The notes beneath the pieces were generated by a model. That model was not told the origin of the DNA and searched no databases. It worked only from the letters and a program-made list of their open reading frames with translations. Below are positions 1 through 5,421 of a stretch of 7,936 nt of DNA, piece by piece (the stretch's first letter is position 1; each line of letters begins with the position of its first letter). The DNA is taken from NCBI GenBank assembly GCA_016550415.1, contig JABXGU010000246.1:1-7936 (forward strand), given 5' to 3'. This DNA is from an archaeon (GTDB lineage: Archaea > Asgardarchaeota > Hermodarchaeia > Hermodarchaeales > Hermodarchaeaceae). Made by a program: the position numbers and the translations under genes.

Positions 1-45
1 ACCGCTTTGGACAAAAGCGACCTTTTAAATTGGGCAAAACAATAA
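1..45 (+). CDS. Possible C-terminal end of an upstream protein (partial)
   Basis: Frame 1 is open from the window edge to a TAA at 43-45 and reads TALDKSDLLNWAKQ. This looks like an ordinary amphipathic C-terminal helix. If real, the gene ends about 48 bases before the GTPase start and lies on the same strand, so the two could be co-transcribed. Fourteen codons are too few to identify a family or exclude chance. Confidence 0.3.
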   Translation, partial: TALDKSDLLNWAKQ

Positions 46-78
46 AGAAGTAGCGGCAATAACGATTCTTTCGCAACT

Positions 79-84
79 GGGAGG
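79..84 (+). promoter_or_regulatory. Ribosome binding site deciding a TTG start
   Basis: GGGAGG lies 9 nt upstream of the TTG at 94. It is the only strong ribosome site near the beginning of the longin-GTPase reading frame. The frame is closed upstream by the TAA at 43-45, and the TTG is needed to include the first beta strand of the N-terminal domain. Confidence 0.65.
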
Positions 85-93
85 CTACTAGGC

Positions 94-960
94 TTGATTT
101 TCAGTGTCCTCTTGATTACAAGAAATGGCATCAAACTCTATCATAGGAGTTATTGGGCAGTAGAAGTAAGTCAAACAGCGATTAGTGAGTTTATCCAATC
201 CTTGCGTCAGCTTGAGCAAAATGCTGGAAAGGAATTAGATGTTACCATTTTTGTGGATAACTTAAAATTCGCTCACCGATTCATCGACACAGATTTACTC
301 CTTGTAGTTGTTGCAGATCCAAACGACTCTGATGAATTAATACAAGGAAAGGCTGAAAGCGCTAGTAGGCTAGTTAGACGAAAATTTGCTAAGCAAATAT
401 GGGAGTTCAAGAGTACAAGAGATTCATCGATATTCCAAGATATTGGACAAGTCATTGATGCGGCAATTGTATCGACATTGAAAATAGTATTACTTGGTGA
501 AGGCGGTGTCGGCAAGACAACGATTCTACGATTGCTACAAGGCACCCCCACTGATTTGGATCATAAGGCTACAACAGCAGTATATGTTGAACAATTGGAG
601 AAAGCTACATTAGGTCCATATGAATTTGCAGTTTGGGACTTCCCCGGACAAGAGAGGATGGTCCCCAGATGGGAGGATTATCTTAGAGGAACTGATGTTG
701 CACTAATTGTCACAGATTCAACACTGAAGAATGTGATGTCAACTAGACGGCTACTTCCTAGGATTCGAAAATGGACACCGAACGCCCTATTCTGGTCAAT
801 TGCTAATAAACAGGATTTGGAAGGAAGCCTCATACCTGCTACAGTTGGACGTCTTCTTGGACTACCGACTGTGGGTTTCGTCGCTATTGACCCACGAAAT
901 AAGGAAGTCCTTTATCGCACATTACTTTCTGCAGCGGTTGAAGCAACCTTTCCAATGTAA
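94..960 (+). CDS. Longin-like domain fused to an Arf-like small GTPase
   Basis: The 288-residue protein has two domains. Residues 1-125 follow a longin/roadblock-like order: a beta hairpin (about 1-20), a helix (about 28-45), a strand pair (50-74, ending LLLVVVADPND) and a helix (about 82-105). Residues 128-285 are a Ras-superfamily GTPase: P-loop GEGGVGKT at 135-142, a candidate switch I threonine at 160 or 161, DFPGQE at 182-187 with the catalytic-type glutamine Q186, and NKQD at 238-241. The G5 loop (about 263-266, VAID) is not canonical. An active GTP-binding switch is therefore expected. There are no cysteines, so no prenylation or palmitoylation site, and no membrane segment. Longin domains in eukaryotes sit on SNAREs, adaptor subunits and SRP receptor alpha, where one binds an Arf-like GTPase. 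Asgard archaea are rich in both domains. A role in membrane-linked signalling or trafficking is inferred. The start is TTG. Confidence 0.85.
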   Translation: MIFSVLLITRNGIKLYHRSYWAVEVSQTAISEFIQSLRQLEQNAGKELDVTIFVDNLKFAHRFIDTDLLLVVVADPNDSDELIQGKAESASRLVRRKFAKQIWEFKSTRDSSIFQDIGQVIDAAIVSTLKIVLLGEGGVGKTTILRLLQGTPTDLDHKATTAVYVEQLEKATLGPYEFAVWDFPGQERMVPRWEDYLRGTDVALIVTDSTLKNVMSTRRLLPRIRKWTPNALFWSIANKQDLEGSLIPATVGRLLGLPTVGFVAIDPRNKEVLYRTLLSAAVEATFPM

Positions 961-961
961 G

Positions 962-1303
962 TTAATCCTTTTGACGCCGTTTCCTATTGGAGAAGTTCCA
1001 GCCTTTTCCTCGAACTGCTCTTCGTTCGAGCGATAAAGCTTCTGCAAGTTGTATACGATGAAGTTCCTCTAAATCCTCCGCCTGAACCTCAATAGATATA
1101 CCTACAAAGCCACAGTCTTGGCAAGCCCATTCTGCCTGCTCTAAAATACCAGAGATGCTAGCCAGAGGACGAAGATTAATACTAAGACACTGTGGGCATG
1201 CACGCACCCAACCAGATTTTCCTCTCTCAAGTTTTCCTCCGAATTTTGGAGCCTGTTCTTCAGAATTAGATTGGGAGTCCTTATCTTTCTGAGGGTCAAC
1301 CAT
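962..1303 (-). CDS. Small zinc-ribbon protein downstream of polX
   Basis: The 113-residue protein is soluble and charged. An acidic, polar N-terminus (about 1-20) is followed by a zinc ribbon with CPQC at 36-39 and CQDC at 61-64, about 21 residues apart. The tail is rich in basic residues and ends RKRRQKD. The four cysteines should bind one zinc. The fold resembles small archaeal zinc ribbons seen near transcription or nucleic-acid proteins, but I cannot name the family. The frame could begin further upstream at 1390, overlapping the end of polX, but GAGG at 1312-1315 lies 8 nt before the ATG at 1303, and the 29 extra residues show no domain. It is co-directional with polX, 70 nt after its stop, so probably in one transcript. 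A nucleic-acid-linked role is only inferred. Confidence 0.7.
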   Translation of the reverse strand: MVDPQKDKDSQSNSEEQAPKFGGKLERGKSGWVRACPQCLSINLRPLASISGILEQAEWACQDCGFVGISIEVQAEDLEELHRIQLAEALSLERRAVRGKGWNFSNRKRRQKD

Positions 1304-1311
1304 GACCTGTG

Positions 1312-1315
1312 CCTC
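1312..1315 (-). promoter_or_regulatory. Ribosome binding site selecting the internal ATG
   Basis: On the minus strand GAGG sits 8 nt before the ATG at 1303. The upstream in-frame ATGs at 1390 and 1384 have no comparable site, so the shorter zinc-ribbon product is preferred. Confidence 0.5.
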
Positions 1316-1373
1316 TTTGTGCGCCAGAACCTTGACTCGATATAAGGCTTCCGAATCCGAATAAATGGAGAAG

Positions 1374-3095
1374 CTAGCGTACATGAACATGTTTTAGCGT
1401 CTTCTGAAGCTTAGAGAAGGAAAGTGTATTGATGATGTCGCCAGATTCAAGCCATCCTCGTCGTGCCATAGCCACACCATATCGAATCACATCAAGCTGG
1501 GCAGCTTTGTGAGCATCACTATTGATGACTAGCTTAAGTCCCTGATTTTTTGCTTGGCGGGCTGCAACATCTGATAAATCGAGTCTTTCCAGAGCATTAA
1601 TCTCGAGATAGACATGACGCCGCTTTGCCACCTTCATTATTTCATCAAGATCCACGCTGTAAGGTGGACGCCTATTGATGATGCGTCCTGTGGGATGAGC
1701 TAATATATCAACAAACTCATTCTCTAACGCTTTGATGATACGTTCTGTCAGTTTTTCTGTAGGAGCCTTTGTACCAAAGTGCAGCGCTGCGACGACAACA
1801 TCAGTTTCAGCTAGTACTTCGTCAGTGATATCTAGAGTTCCATCTTTTAAGATTTCAACCTCAACACCTGCAAGAAGATGGAAGTTAGATAATTTCTCAT
1901 CAATTGATCGAATTAGTTCAATTTGCTCACGAAGTCGTGGACTATCCAAACCATTTGCTATACGCACACGTGAGGAATGGTCACAAATAGCTAAGTATTC
2001 ATAACCCTGTTGAATCGCAGCCTTTGCCATTTGCTCAATACTATCCAATCCATCACTCCATTTTGTGTGAACATGAAGGTCACCACGGATATCATCTAGT
2101 TTAACAAGTTTGGGTAATCGATTCTTCAATGCGGCTTCGATTTCACCGGTATCTTCGCGAAGCTCTGGAGGAATCCACGCCATCCCTAGCGCTTTGTAGA
2201 TTTCTTCTTCAGTATGACTAGCAATTGTGTCTTCAGTTTTTGTGTCGATGAGTGCGTATTCACTTAATTTCCATTTATGCTGTTGGGCGAGTCGTCGAAG
2301 GGCAATATTGTGTGCTCTTGAACCAGTAAAATATTGCAGAGCAGCTCCAAACGATTCAGGTTTGACGACTCGAATATCAACTTGAATTCCGTCAATGGTA
2401 ATGATGCTGGATTTTGTTACACCATGAACTAGAACTCGGTCTACATTGTCAAGTTTGACAAATTTGCTCATAATTGGTGTGGAATCCTTTGCAGCGACTA
2501 AGATGTCAATGTCGCCCACCGTTTCCCGCCAGCGACGAAGACTACCTGCTACATCAATCCTTTCTACCTCGGATAGCTTCTGCAAGATTTCCATTATGTG
2601 TTGGGCTAAGGGGTACGCTTTTCCAATGAAAGTGCGTTTCTTCTGTTTTAAAAAAAGGCCCAGGTTATGGCGAATATTCTCCTCACTTCGCACTCCAAAT
2701 CCGGGTAAATCTCGAAGGCTATGTGTCTCAACCGCCTTACGAAGCTGATCCACACTACTGATACCAAGTTGCTCGTGGAGTACACGCAATGTCTTTGGTC
2801 CAATTTCTGGAATGCGAAGTAACTCTACAAGTCCTGCAGGTACCTCCTCTCTCAGTTTCTCAAGATATTGTAGACGACCAGTATCGAGTAACTCCTGGAT
2901 CTTCTTAGCAATAGCCTCCCCAACTCCTTGAATCTGCTCAAGTTCACCACGTTCTGCAATTGCAGAGATATCCTCTGTTAAACTTTCAATAGAACGGGCT
3001 GCTCGCCGATATGCCCTAGGCTTGAAGGACACATCTTGTAATTCTAAGAGGTCAGCGATTTCATACAAAGCCTTTACAATATCTCTATTGCGCAC
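1374..3095 (-). CDS. polX: DNA polymerase/3'-5' exonuclease PolX
   Basis: At 573 residues this is a full-length bacterial/archaeal-type family X polymerase. The N-terminal 8-kDa-like and helix-hairpin-helix region (1-150) has hairpins at about 55-66 (IQGVGEAIAKKI), 95-106 and 130-141. The polymerase palm has GS at 184-185 followed by the catalytic pair D195 and D197 (GDIDILV), with D240 (VDIRVV) as the third carboxylate. The C-terminal PHP domain (about 337-573) keeps its metal ligands: H341 and H343 in GDLHVHT, D348, H373, E412, H439, H467, and D527 with H529. Family members fill short gaps in base-excision repair and trim 3' ends with the PHP nuclease, and both activities look intact. The start is GTG, with AGGTGA at 3103-3108 and a 7-nt spacer. 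It is divergent from acylphosphatase and leads a probable unit with the zinc-ribbon gene. Confidence 0.95.
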   Translation of the reverse strand: MRNRDIVKALYEIADLLELQDVSFKPRAYRRAARSIESLTEDISAIAERGELEQIQGVGEAIAKKIQELLDTGRLQYLEKLREEVPAGLVELLRIPEIGPKTLRVLHEQLGISSVDQLRKAVETHSLRDLPGFGVRSEENIRHNLGLFLKQKKRTFIGKAYPLAQHIMEILQKLSEVERIDVAGSLRRWRETVGDIDILVAAKDSTPIMSKFVKLDNVDRVLVHGVTKSSIITIDGIQVDIRVVKPESFGAALQYFTGSRAHNIALRRLAQQHKWKLSEYALIDTKTEDTIASHTEEEIYKALGMAWIPPELREDTGEIEAALKNRLPKLVKLDDIRGDLHVHTKWSDGLDSIEQMAKAAIQQGYEYLAICDHSSRVRIANGLDSPRLREQIELIRSIDEKLSNFHLLAGVEVEILKDGTLDITDEVLAETDVVVAALHFGTKAPTEKLTERIIKALENEFVDILAHPTGRIINRRPPYSVDLDEIMKVAKRRHVYLEINALERLDLSDVAARQAKNQGLKLVINSDAHKAAQLDVIRYGVAMARRGWLESGDIINTLSFSKLQKTLKHVHVR

Positions 3096-3233
3096 CTATT
3101 CGTCACCTGATATAATAGAATGTTATCGGATTTCATTAAAACAATATCCTCAAGCTCCAATGAGAAGGAAAAAAACAAAATTTTAGTGAGTTAGAACCGC
3201 ATACAAGCCAACAGCTTAATAGGAATTATGATT
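3096..3233. promoter_or_regulatory. Divergent intergenic region between polX and acyP
   Basis: This short region must hold the starts of both transcripts. On the plus strand a purine-rich stretch (3162-3176) runs into AAAATTTTAG (3177-3186), a possible BRE/TATA that would give a leader of about 40 nt for acyP. On the minus strand TTTAATGA (3140-3133) could be a TATA element giving a short polX leader that still contains its AGGTGA site. Both are weak matches to archaeal consensus and are inferred from position. Confidence 0.3.
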
Positions 3234-3238
3234 GGTGA
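3234..3238 (+). promoter_or_regulatory. Ribosome binding site favouring ATG 3245
   Basis: GGTGA lies 6 nt before the ATG at 3245 but only 3 nt before the adjacent GTG at 3242. The ATG is therefore the better start for acylphosphatase. The choice changes the protein by one residue. Confidence 0.5.
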
Positions 3239-3244
3239 TTTGTG

Positions 3245-3517
3245 ATGCGGGCAATCCGGGCAATAGTCCGAGGACGCGTACAAGGGGTCTTTTTCAGAGC
3301 CTATACTAGAGAAGAAGCTACACGCCTAGGAGTGACTGGGTGGGTCCGTAACAATCCAGATGGCTCAGTTGAATGCTTTGCACAAGGAGAGGAGAAGGCT
3401 ATTGCGACATTTATCCAATTTCTACATAAAGGCTCTCCTTCATCGCAAGTTGATGATTTGGAAGTCCATGAAGAGAATCTGAAATCAGATTTGCAGGTTT
3501 TCAAGATTACCTATTAA
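3245..3517 (+). CDS. acyP: Acylphosphatase
   Basis: The 90-residue protein matches the usual length of the family, which hydrolyses the carboxyl-phosphate bond of acyl phosphates such as 1,3-bisphosphoglycerate or acetyl phosphate in the cytosol. The signature GRVQGVFFR (residues 10-18) forms the phosphate cradle and ends in the catalytic arginine R18. GWVRN (32-36) supplies the catalytic asparagine N36. The rest fits the expected beta-alpha-beta-beta-alpha-beta order and ends in VFKITY. It stands alone after a divergent promoter region and is followed 84 nt later by a flavoprotein gene on the same strand. Co-transcription with that gene is possible, though the second gene has its own GGAG site. 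Nothing is missing or unusual in the protein. Confidence 0.93.
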   Translation: MRAIRAIVRGRVQGVFFRAYTREEATRLGVTGWVRNNPDGSVECFAQGEEKAIATFIQFLHKGSPSSQVDDLEVHEENLKSDLQVFKITY

Positions 3518-3530
3518 TGACCGAAGTTAG

Positions 3531-3549
3531 ATTCCATAAACATTGGAAT
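3531..3549. repeat. 6-bp inverted repeat between acyP and the flavoprotein gene
   Basis: ATTCCA and TGGAAT form perfect arms around a 7-base spacer, starting 14 bases after the acyP stop. It could be a small transcript hairpin or an operator for the flavoprotein gene that starts at 3602. No T-tract follows, so an intrinsic terminator is unlikely. Arms this short also arise by chance. Confidence 0.3.
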
Positions 3550-3601
3550 TGCATACACACTCTTATGGTCATAGCAACTTGTCTTCTACGGAGCTAATAC
3601 G

Positions 3602-4477
3602 ATGAATATACTTGGCATCATTGGATCTGCGAGAAAATTAGGTAATGGTGAAATTCTGATTAAGGAAGCACTTATGGCAGCAAAGGCAAAAGGAGCTGCT
3701 GTGCGTGCACTTCGCCTCCCCGATTACAAATTGCTTCCATGCAAGGGATGCCTTGCTTGTATTTTAAAGGGTGAGCCCTGCCGTTTAGATGACGATATGC
3801 ATGCCCTCTGGGAACATTTACAATGGGCAGACGGCCTTATCATCTCTTCACCCACCTATTTACTTGGTCCTTCAGGCATCATCAAAATGTTCATTGATCG
3901 ACTCTTCGAATATAGCCTTCAACTTGGTCAATTCAGAAAACGCCCGGTAGCACTCATCGCTACAGCTGGTCTCCCAGAGTGGGATCCATTTACAATGCCA
4001 ATACTCACGATGCTTGCAGGTATGCTGCAATTAGAAATTATAGAAAAATTAACAGTCTACCGTCCAGGCCCAGGAGAAGTTCTCTTAGACGAAGCATCCA
4101 TCGCAAATGCTACAAAAATTGGTGAACACATTGTGGATTCATTGACCAGTCCCAGTTCACCAAAAGAATCTCCAAAAACGAAAATCCAAAATACCTGCGC
4201 TTTATGTGGCGCTCCATTCCTTCTTTTTCTTAAAGGGAATATTGTGGAGTGTCCATTATGCCGTGCACAAGGTCACCTCCAATTTGATGATGAAGAAACA
4301 ACCATTGCATGGAATCAATCAAGTGGTCGATATAGGTGGAGTCCGCAAGCATTAGCTGAGCATTTTGGAGAATGGGTGATTAAAACGGGTCCAGTTTTCC
4401 AAAAACACAAAGCCCGTATTCAAGAACTGAAGCAACGTTACAGAGCATTTAAAATTCAGACCCCATCAGGAACGTAG
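3602..4477 (+). CDS. Iron-sulfur-flavoprotein-like FMN reductase with C-terminal zinc ribbon
   Basis: Residues 1-180 form a flavodoxin-like NADPH-dependent FMN reductase domain. GSARKLGNG (8-16) is the FMN phosphate loop, SSPTY (82-86) the second flavin loop, and GPSGIIKMFIDR (89-100) the following helix. C47, C50, C53 and C60 form a compact CxxCxxC-x6-C cluster. This matches the [4Fe-4S] motif of archaeal iron-sulfur flavoproteins, which pass electrons from ferredoxin to FMN and are linked to oxygen or peroxide detoxification. A Pro/Ser/Lys linker (about 183-196) leads to a zinc ribbon, CALC at 199-202 and CPLC at 217-220, and then a charged helical tail (about 248-285). Typical family members stop near residue 190, so the 100-residue extension is unusual. 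GGAG at 3590-3593, 8 nt before the ATG, supports the start. The electron donor and acceptor cannot be told from sequence. Confidence 0.87.
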   Translation: MNILGIIGSARKLGNGEILIKEALMAAKAKGAAVRALRLPDYKLLPCKGCLACILKGEPCRLDDDMHALWEHLQWADGLIISSPTYLLGPSGIIKMFIDRLFEYSLQLGQFRKRPVALIATAGLPEWDPFTMPILTMLAGMLQLEIIEKLTVYRPGPGEVLLDEASIANATKIGEHIVDSLTSPSSPKESPKTKIQNTCALCGAPFLLFLKGNIVECPLCRAQGHLQFDDEETTIAWNQSSGRYRWSPQALAEHFGEWVIKTGPVFQKHKARIQELKQRYRAFKIQTPSGT

Positions 4478-4617
4478 AAGCTGATAGTAAATCTACTTAA
4501 TTTGTAAAATGGAATCATGCCCTTTGTTTAGAATTGACTGGATATAATCTACACTTCAAATATGAAAAACACAATTCATTCAAATGGATAAGAGGCGCCC
4601 AAATAATAGGAGGCTTA

Positions 4618-4782
4618 TTACTCTTCTTCCTCGAGTTTACCTTCACGCTGAAGCTTTTCGAGAAGGGCTTTCTCAGCGGAGAGATCAACTTCTTCTCGTT
4701 CAGTTTTGGGAGCTTGTTTTAGTTTATGTTTTCCTGTAATCTCCCGCTTTAATTCTTCAGCCAACTTATCTTCTTCACTCAA
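4618..4782 (-). CDS. 54-residue highly charged E/K-rich protein
   Basis: This small gene begins with TTG at 4782 and ends with TAA at 4618. A strong GAGGTGA (4788-4794) lies 5 nt before the TTG, one of the best ribosome sites in the window, and it is the main argument that the gene is real. The product starts MSEEDKLAEELKREI and ends in EEEE. It has about 17 acidic and 12 basic residues of 54, with leucines spaced as in amphipathic helices. It has no cysteine and no membrane segment, so it is probably a helical or partly disordered cytosolic protein. It follows the 113-residue gene by 91 nt on the same strand, so the two are probably co-transcribed. I recognise no family. A role as an adaptor for that neighbour would be speculation. 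Confidence 0.65.
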   Translation of the reverse strand: MSEEDKLAEELKREITGKHKLKQAPKTEREEVDLSAEKALLEKLQREGKLEEEE

Positions 4783-4787
4783 ATACT

Positions 4788-4794
4788 TCACCTC
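4788..4794 (-). promoter_or_regulatory. Strong ribosome binding site for the 54-residue gene
   Basis: GAGGTGA on the minus strand is a near-full complement to the archaeal 16S 3' end and is 5 nt from the TTG at 4782. An in-frame GTG at 4791 lies inside this site and is therefore an unlikely start. Confidence 0.6.
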
Positions 4795-4873
4795 GACGAG
4801 TGATTTTCACACTCATTAGGACACTTACATTTACTTCATTTTGACCAGTATCATTTGTGAAGCAGGAATTCTC

Positions 4874-5215
4874 TCACTCCTCGTCTTCGACAATCTGCCC
4901 ACTTGTCCCTTCGGATTTAGGTACAGTGCTATAACTGACTCGAGGGCTCTTAAGTAAACGTTCAGGAACCGCTGACACTTTTTCATCGATGACTAATTCA
5001 TATCCAATACCCACACGTTCGCCCGTGGATAGGAGGAAACCACTTCGTGAAATAGTGTCTGCTTGGCGTAATGCAGTGCGGCGTTCGATAAGACTGGTTC
5101 CCCTAGGGAGAATAATAGTAACTTTCTTTGTGGCCTTGTCAAGTTCACAGCGGATGCCAGAGGCACTCTTATCAGCTTCAACATATGTGCCTCCTTCATA
5201 TTTTAGCACAATCAC
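4874..5215 (-). CDS. Unrecognised conserved-looking 113-residue protein
   Basis: I do not recognise this protein. The N-terminal half (about 1-38) alternates short hydrophobic strands, including KVTIILP. A basic helix-like segment with RRTALRQA (45-52) is followed by SRSGFLLSTGERVGIGYEL (about 56-74), which has the glycine pattern of a turn-rich conserved core. The last 35 residues are polar and end in an acidic tail, VEDEE. There is no signal peptide or membrane segment, so it is probably cytosolic. An ATG at 5221 is in frame, but AGGTGA directly abuts it. The GTG at 5215 is 6 nt from that site and overlaps the stop of a 40-codon reading frame as GTGA, so I prefer GTG. It lies upstream of the 54-residue gene in a probable small operon. 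Codon usage and the ribosome site support a real gene. Confidence 0.75.
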   Translation of the reverse strand: MIVLKYEGGTYVEADKSASGIRCELDKATKKVTIILPRGTSLIERRTALRQADTISRSGFLLSTGERVGIGYELVIDEKVSAVPERLLKSPRVSYSTVPKSEGTSGQIVEDEE

Positions 5216-5334
5216 GGACATTCACCTTTAGAGAGAGGTTGTCCTACGCGGACTTCCCCCGTAGTACACCTTCTCTTCCTTTCTGTATAGAAAGTCATAA
5301 CAACCGTTAAAAGCGTTTTGTGCTTTTGCGCCAT
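5212..5334 (-). CDS. Possible 40-residue small protein overlapping the next gene by GTGA
   Basis: The frame runs from ATG 5334 to TGA 5214-5212 and overlaps the preferred GTG start of the 113-residue gene by four bases, the classic geometry for translational coupling. The ribosome site of the next gene would lie within its last codons. The product is basic: a short hydrophobic stretch near the start (TLLTVV), then TERKRRC and GEVRVGQPL, ending KGECP. No ribosome site precedes ATG 5334, so it would need a leaderless transcript. A shorter start at ATG 5298 is possible. The same DNA is full of inverted repeats, so the frame may instead be chance within a structured leader. Confidence 0.35.
   Translation of the reverse strand: MAQKHKTLLTVVMTFYTERKRRCTTGEVRVGQPLSKGECP
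5222..5227 (-). promoter_or_regulatory. Ribosome binding site choosing GTG 5215 over ATG 5221
   Basis: AGGTGA on the minus strand touches the ATG at 5221 with no spacer but is 6 nt from the GTG at 5215. Elsewhere in the window the spacers are 5 to 9 nt. The geometry therefore favours GTG. Confidence 0.55.
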
Positions 5335-5353
5335 AGCTTAGCGTAGTTGTTAT
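5241..5353 (-). other. Cluster of three inverted repeats, candidate structured leader
   Basis: Read on the minus strand, three foldable elements follow one another. First, 8-base arms ATAACAAC/GTTGTTAT (5346-5353 with 5297-5304) enclose an inner stem AAAAGC/GCTTTT (5322-5327 with 5309-5314), which extends through CG pairs. Second, CTTTCT/AGAAAG (5279-5284 with 5289-5294) form a perfect 6-bp stem with a 4-base loop. Third, CTACG/CGTAG (5244-5248 with 5260-5264) extends inward by two GC pairs and outward by two pairs across mismatches. Three adjacent stems just before a gene suggest a 5' leader RNA or protein-binding DNA. The function is unknown and no known riboswitch class is recognised. Confidence 0.4.
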
Positions 5354-5373
5354 TTTCTTTGTTTTTTTAACTA

Positions 5374-5392
5374 GGAAACAAAATAGTGAAAG
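5374..5392 (-). terminator. T-rich tract after the surface glycoprotein gene
   Basis: About 30 nt past the stop of the surface-protein gene, the minus strand has TTTCACTATTTTGTTTCC, a run of T clusters of the sort that ends archaeal transcription. There is no strong hairpin, which archaea do not need. The adjacent A-rich stretch (5361-5370 on this strand) may belong to the promoter of the following small-gene unit. Confidence 0.35.
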
Positions 5393-5421
5393 AATATGTA
5401 TCCGTTGAATGGTTTTCTAGG

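Noticed and set aside
800..1036. Plus-strand frame of 78 codons over the GTPase end
   Set aside because: Out of frame with the GTPase NKQD region and runs into the convergent zinc-ribbon gene. No domain or ribosome site is seen.
1304..1390. 29-residue N-terminal extension of the zinc-ribbon protein overlapping polX
   Set aside because: No ribosome site at ATG 1390 or 1384 and no domain in the extension, whereas ATG 1303 has GAGG at 8 nt.
1732..2004. Plus-strand frame of 90 codons inside polX
   Set aside because: Serine/arginine-rich antisense shadow of an intact, well-conserved PHP domain, with no ribosome site.
2446..2748. Plus-strand frame of 100 codons inside polX
   Set aside because: Antisense of the polymerase palm region. 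The polX motifs on the minus strand leave no doubt about the coding strand.
4534..4722. Plus-strand frame coding a hydrophobic, phenylalanine-rich 62-residue peptide
   Set aside because: Much of it is the antisense of the E/K-rich 54-residue gene, whose GAA codons read as TTC on the other strand. Its start is TTG without a ribosome site.
4989..5231. Plus-strand frame of 80 codons opposite the 113-residue gene
   Set aside because: Antisense composition, whereas the minus-strand frame has a ribosome site and operon context.
5241..5353. Considered a tRNA or known riboswitch in the hairpin-rich region
   Set aside because: No cloverleaf spacing, no T-loop consensus and no CCA-side acceptor stem. 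The stems match no riboswitch class that I know.
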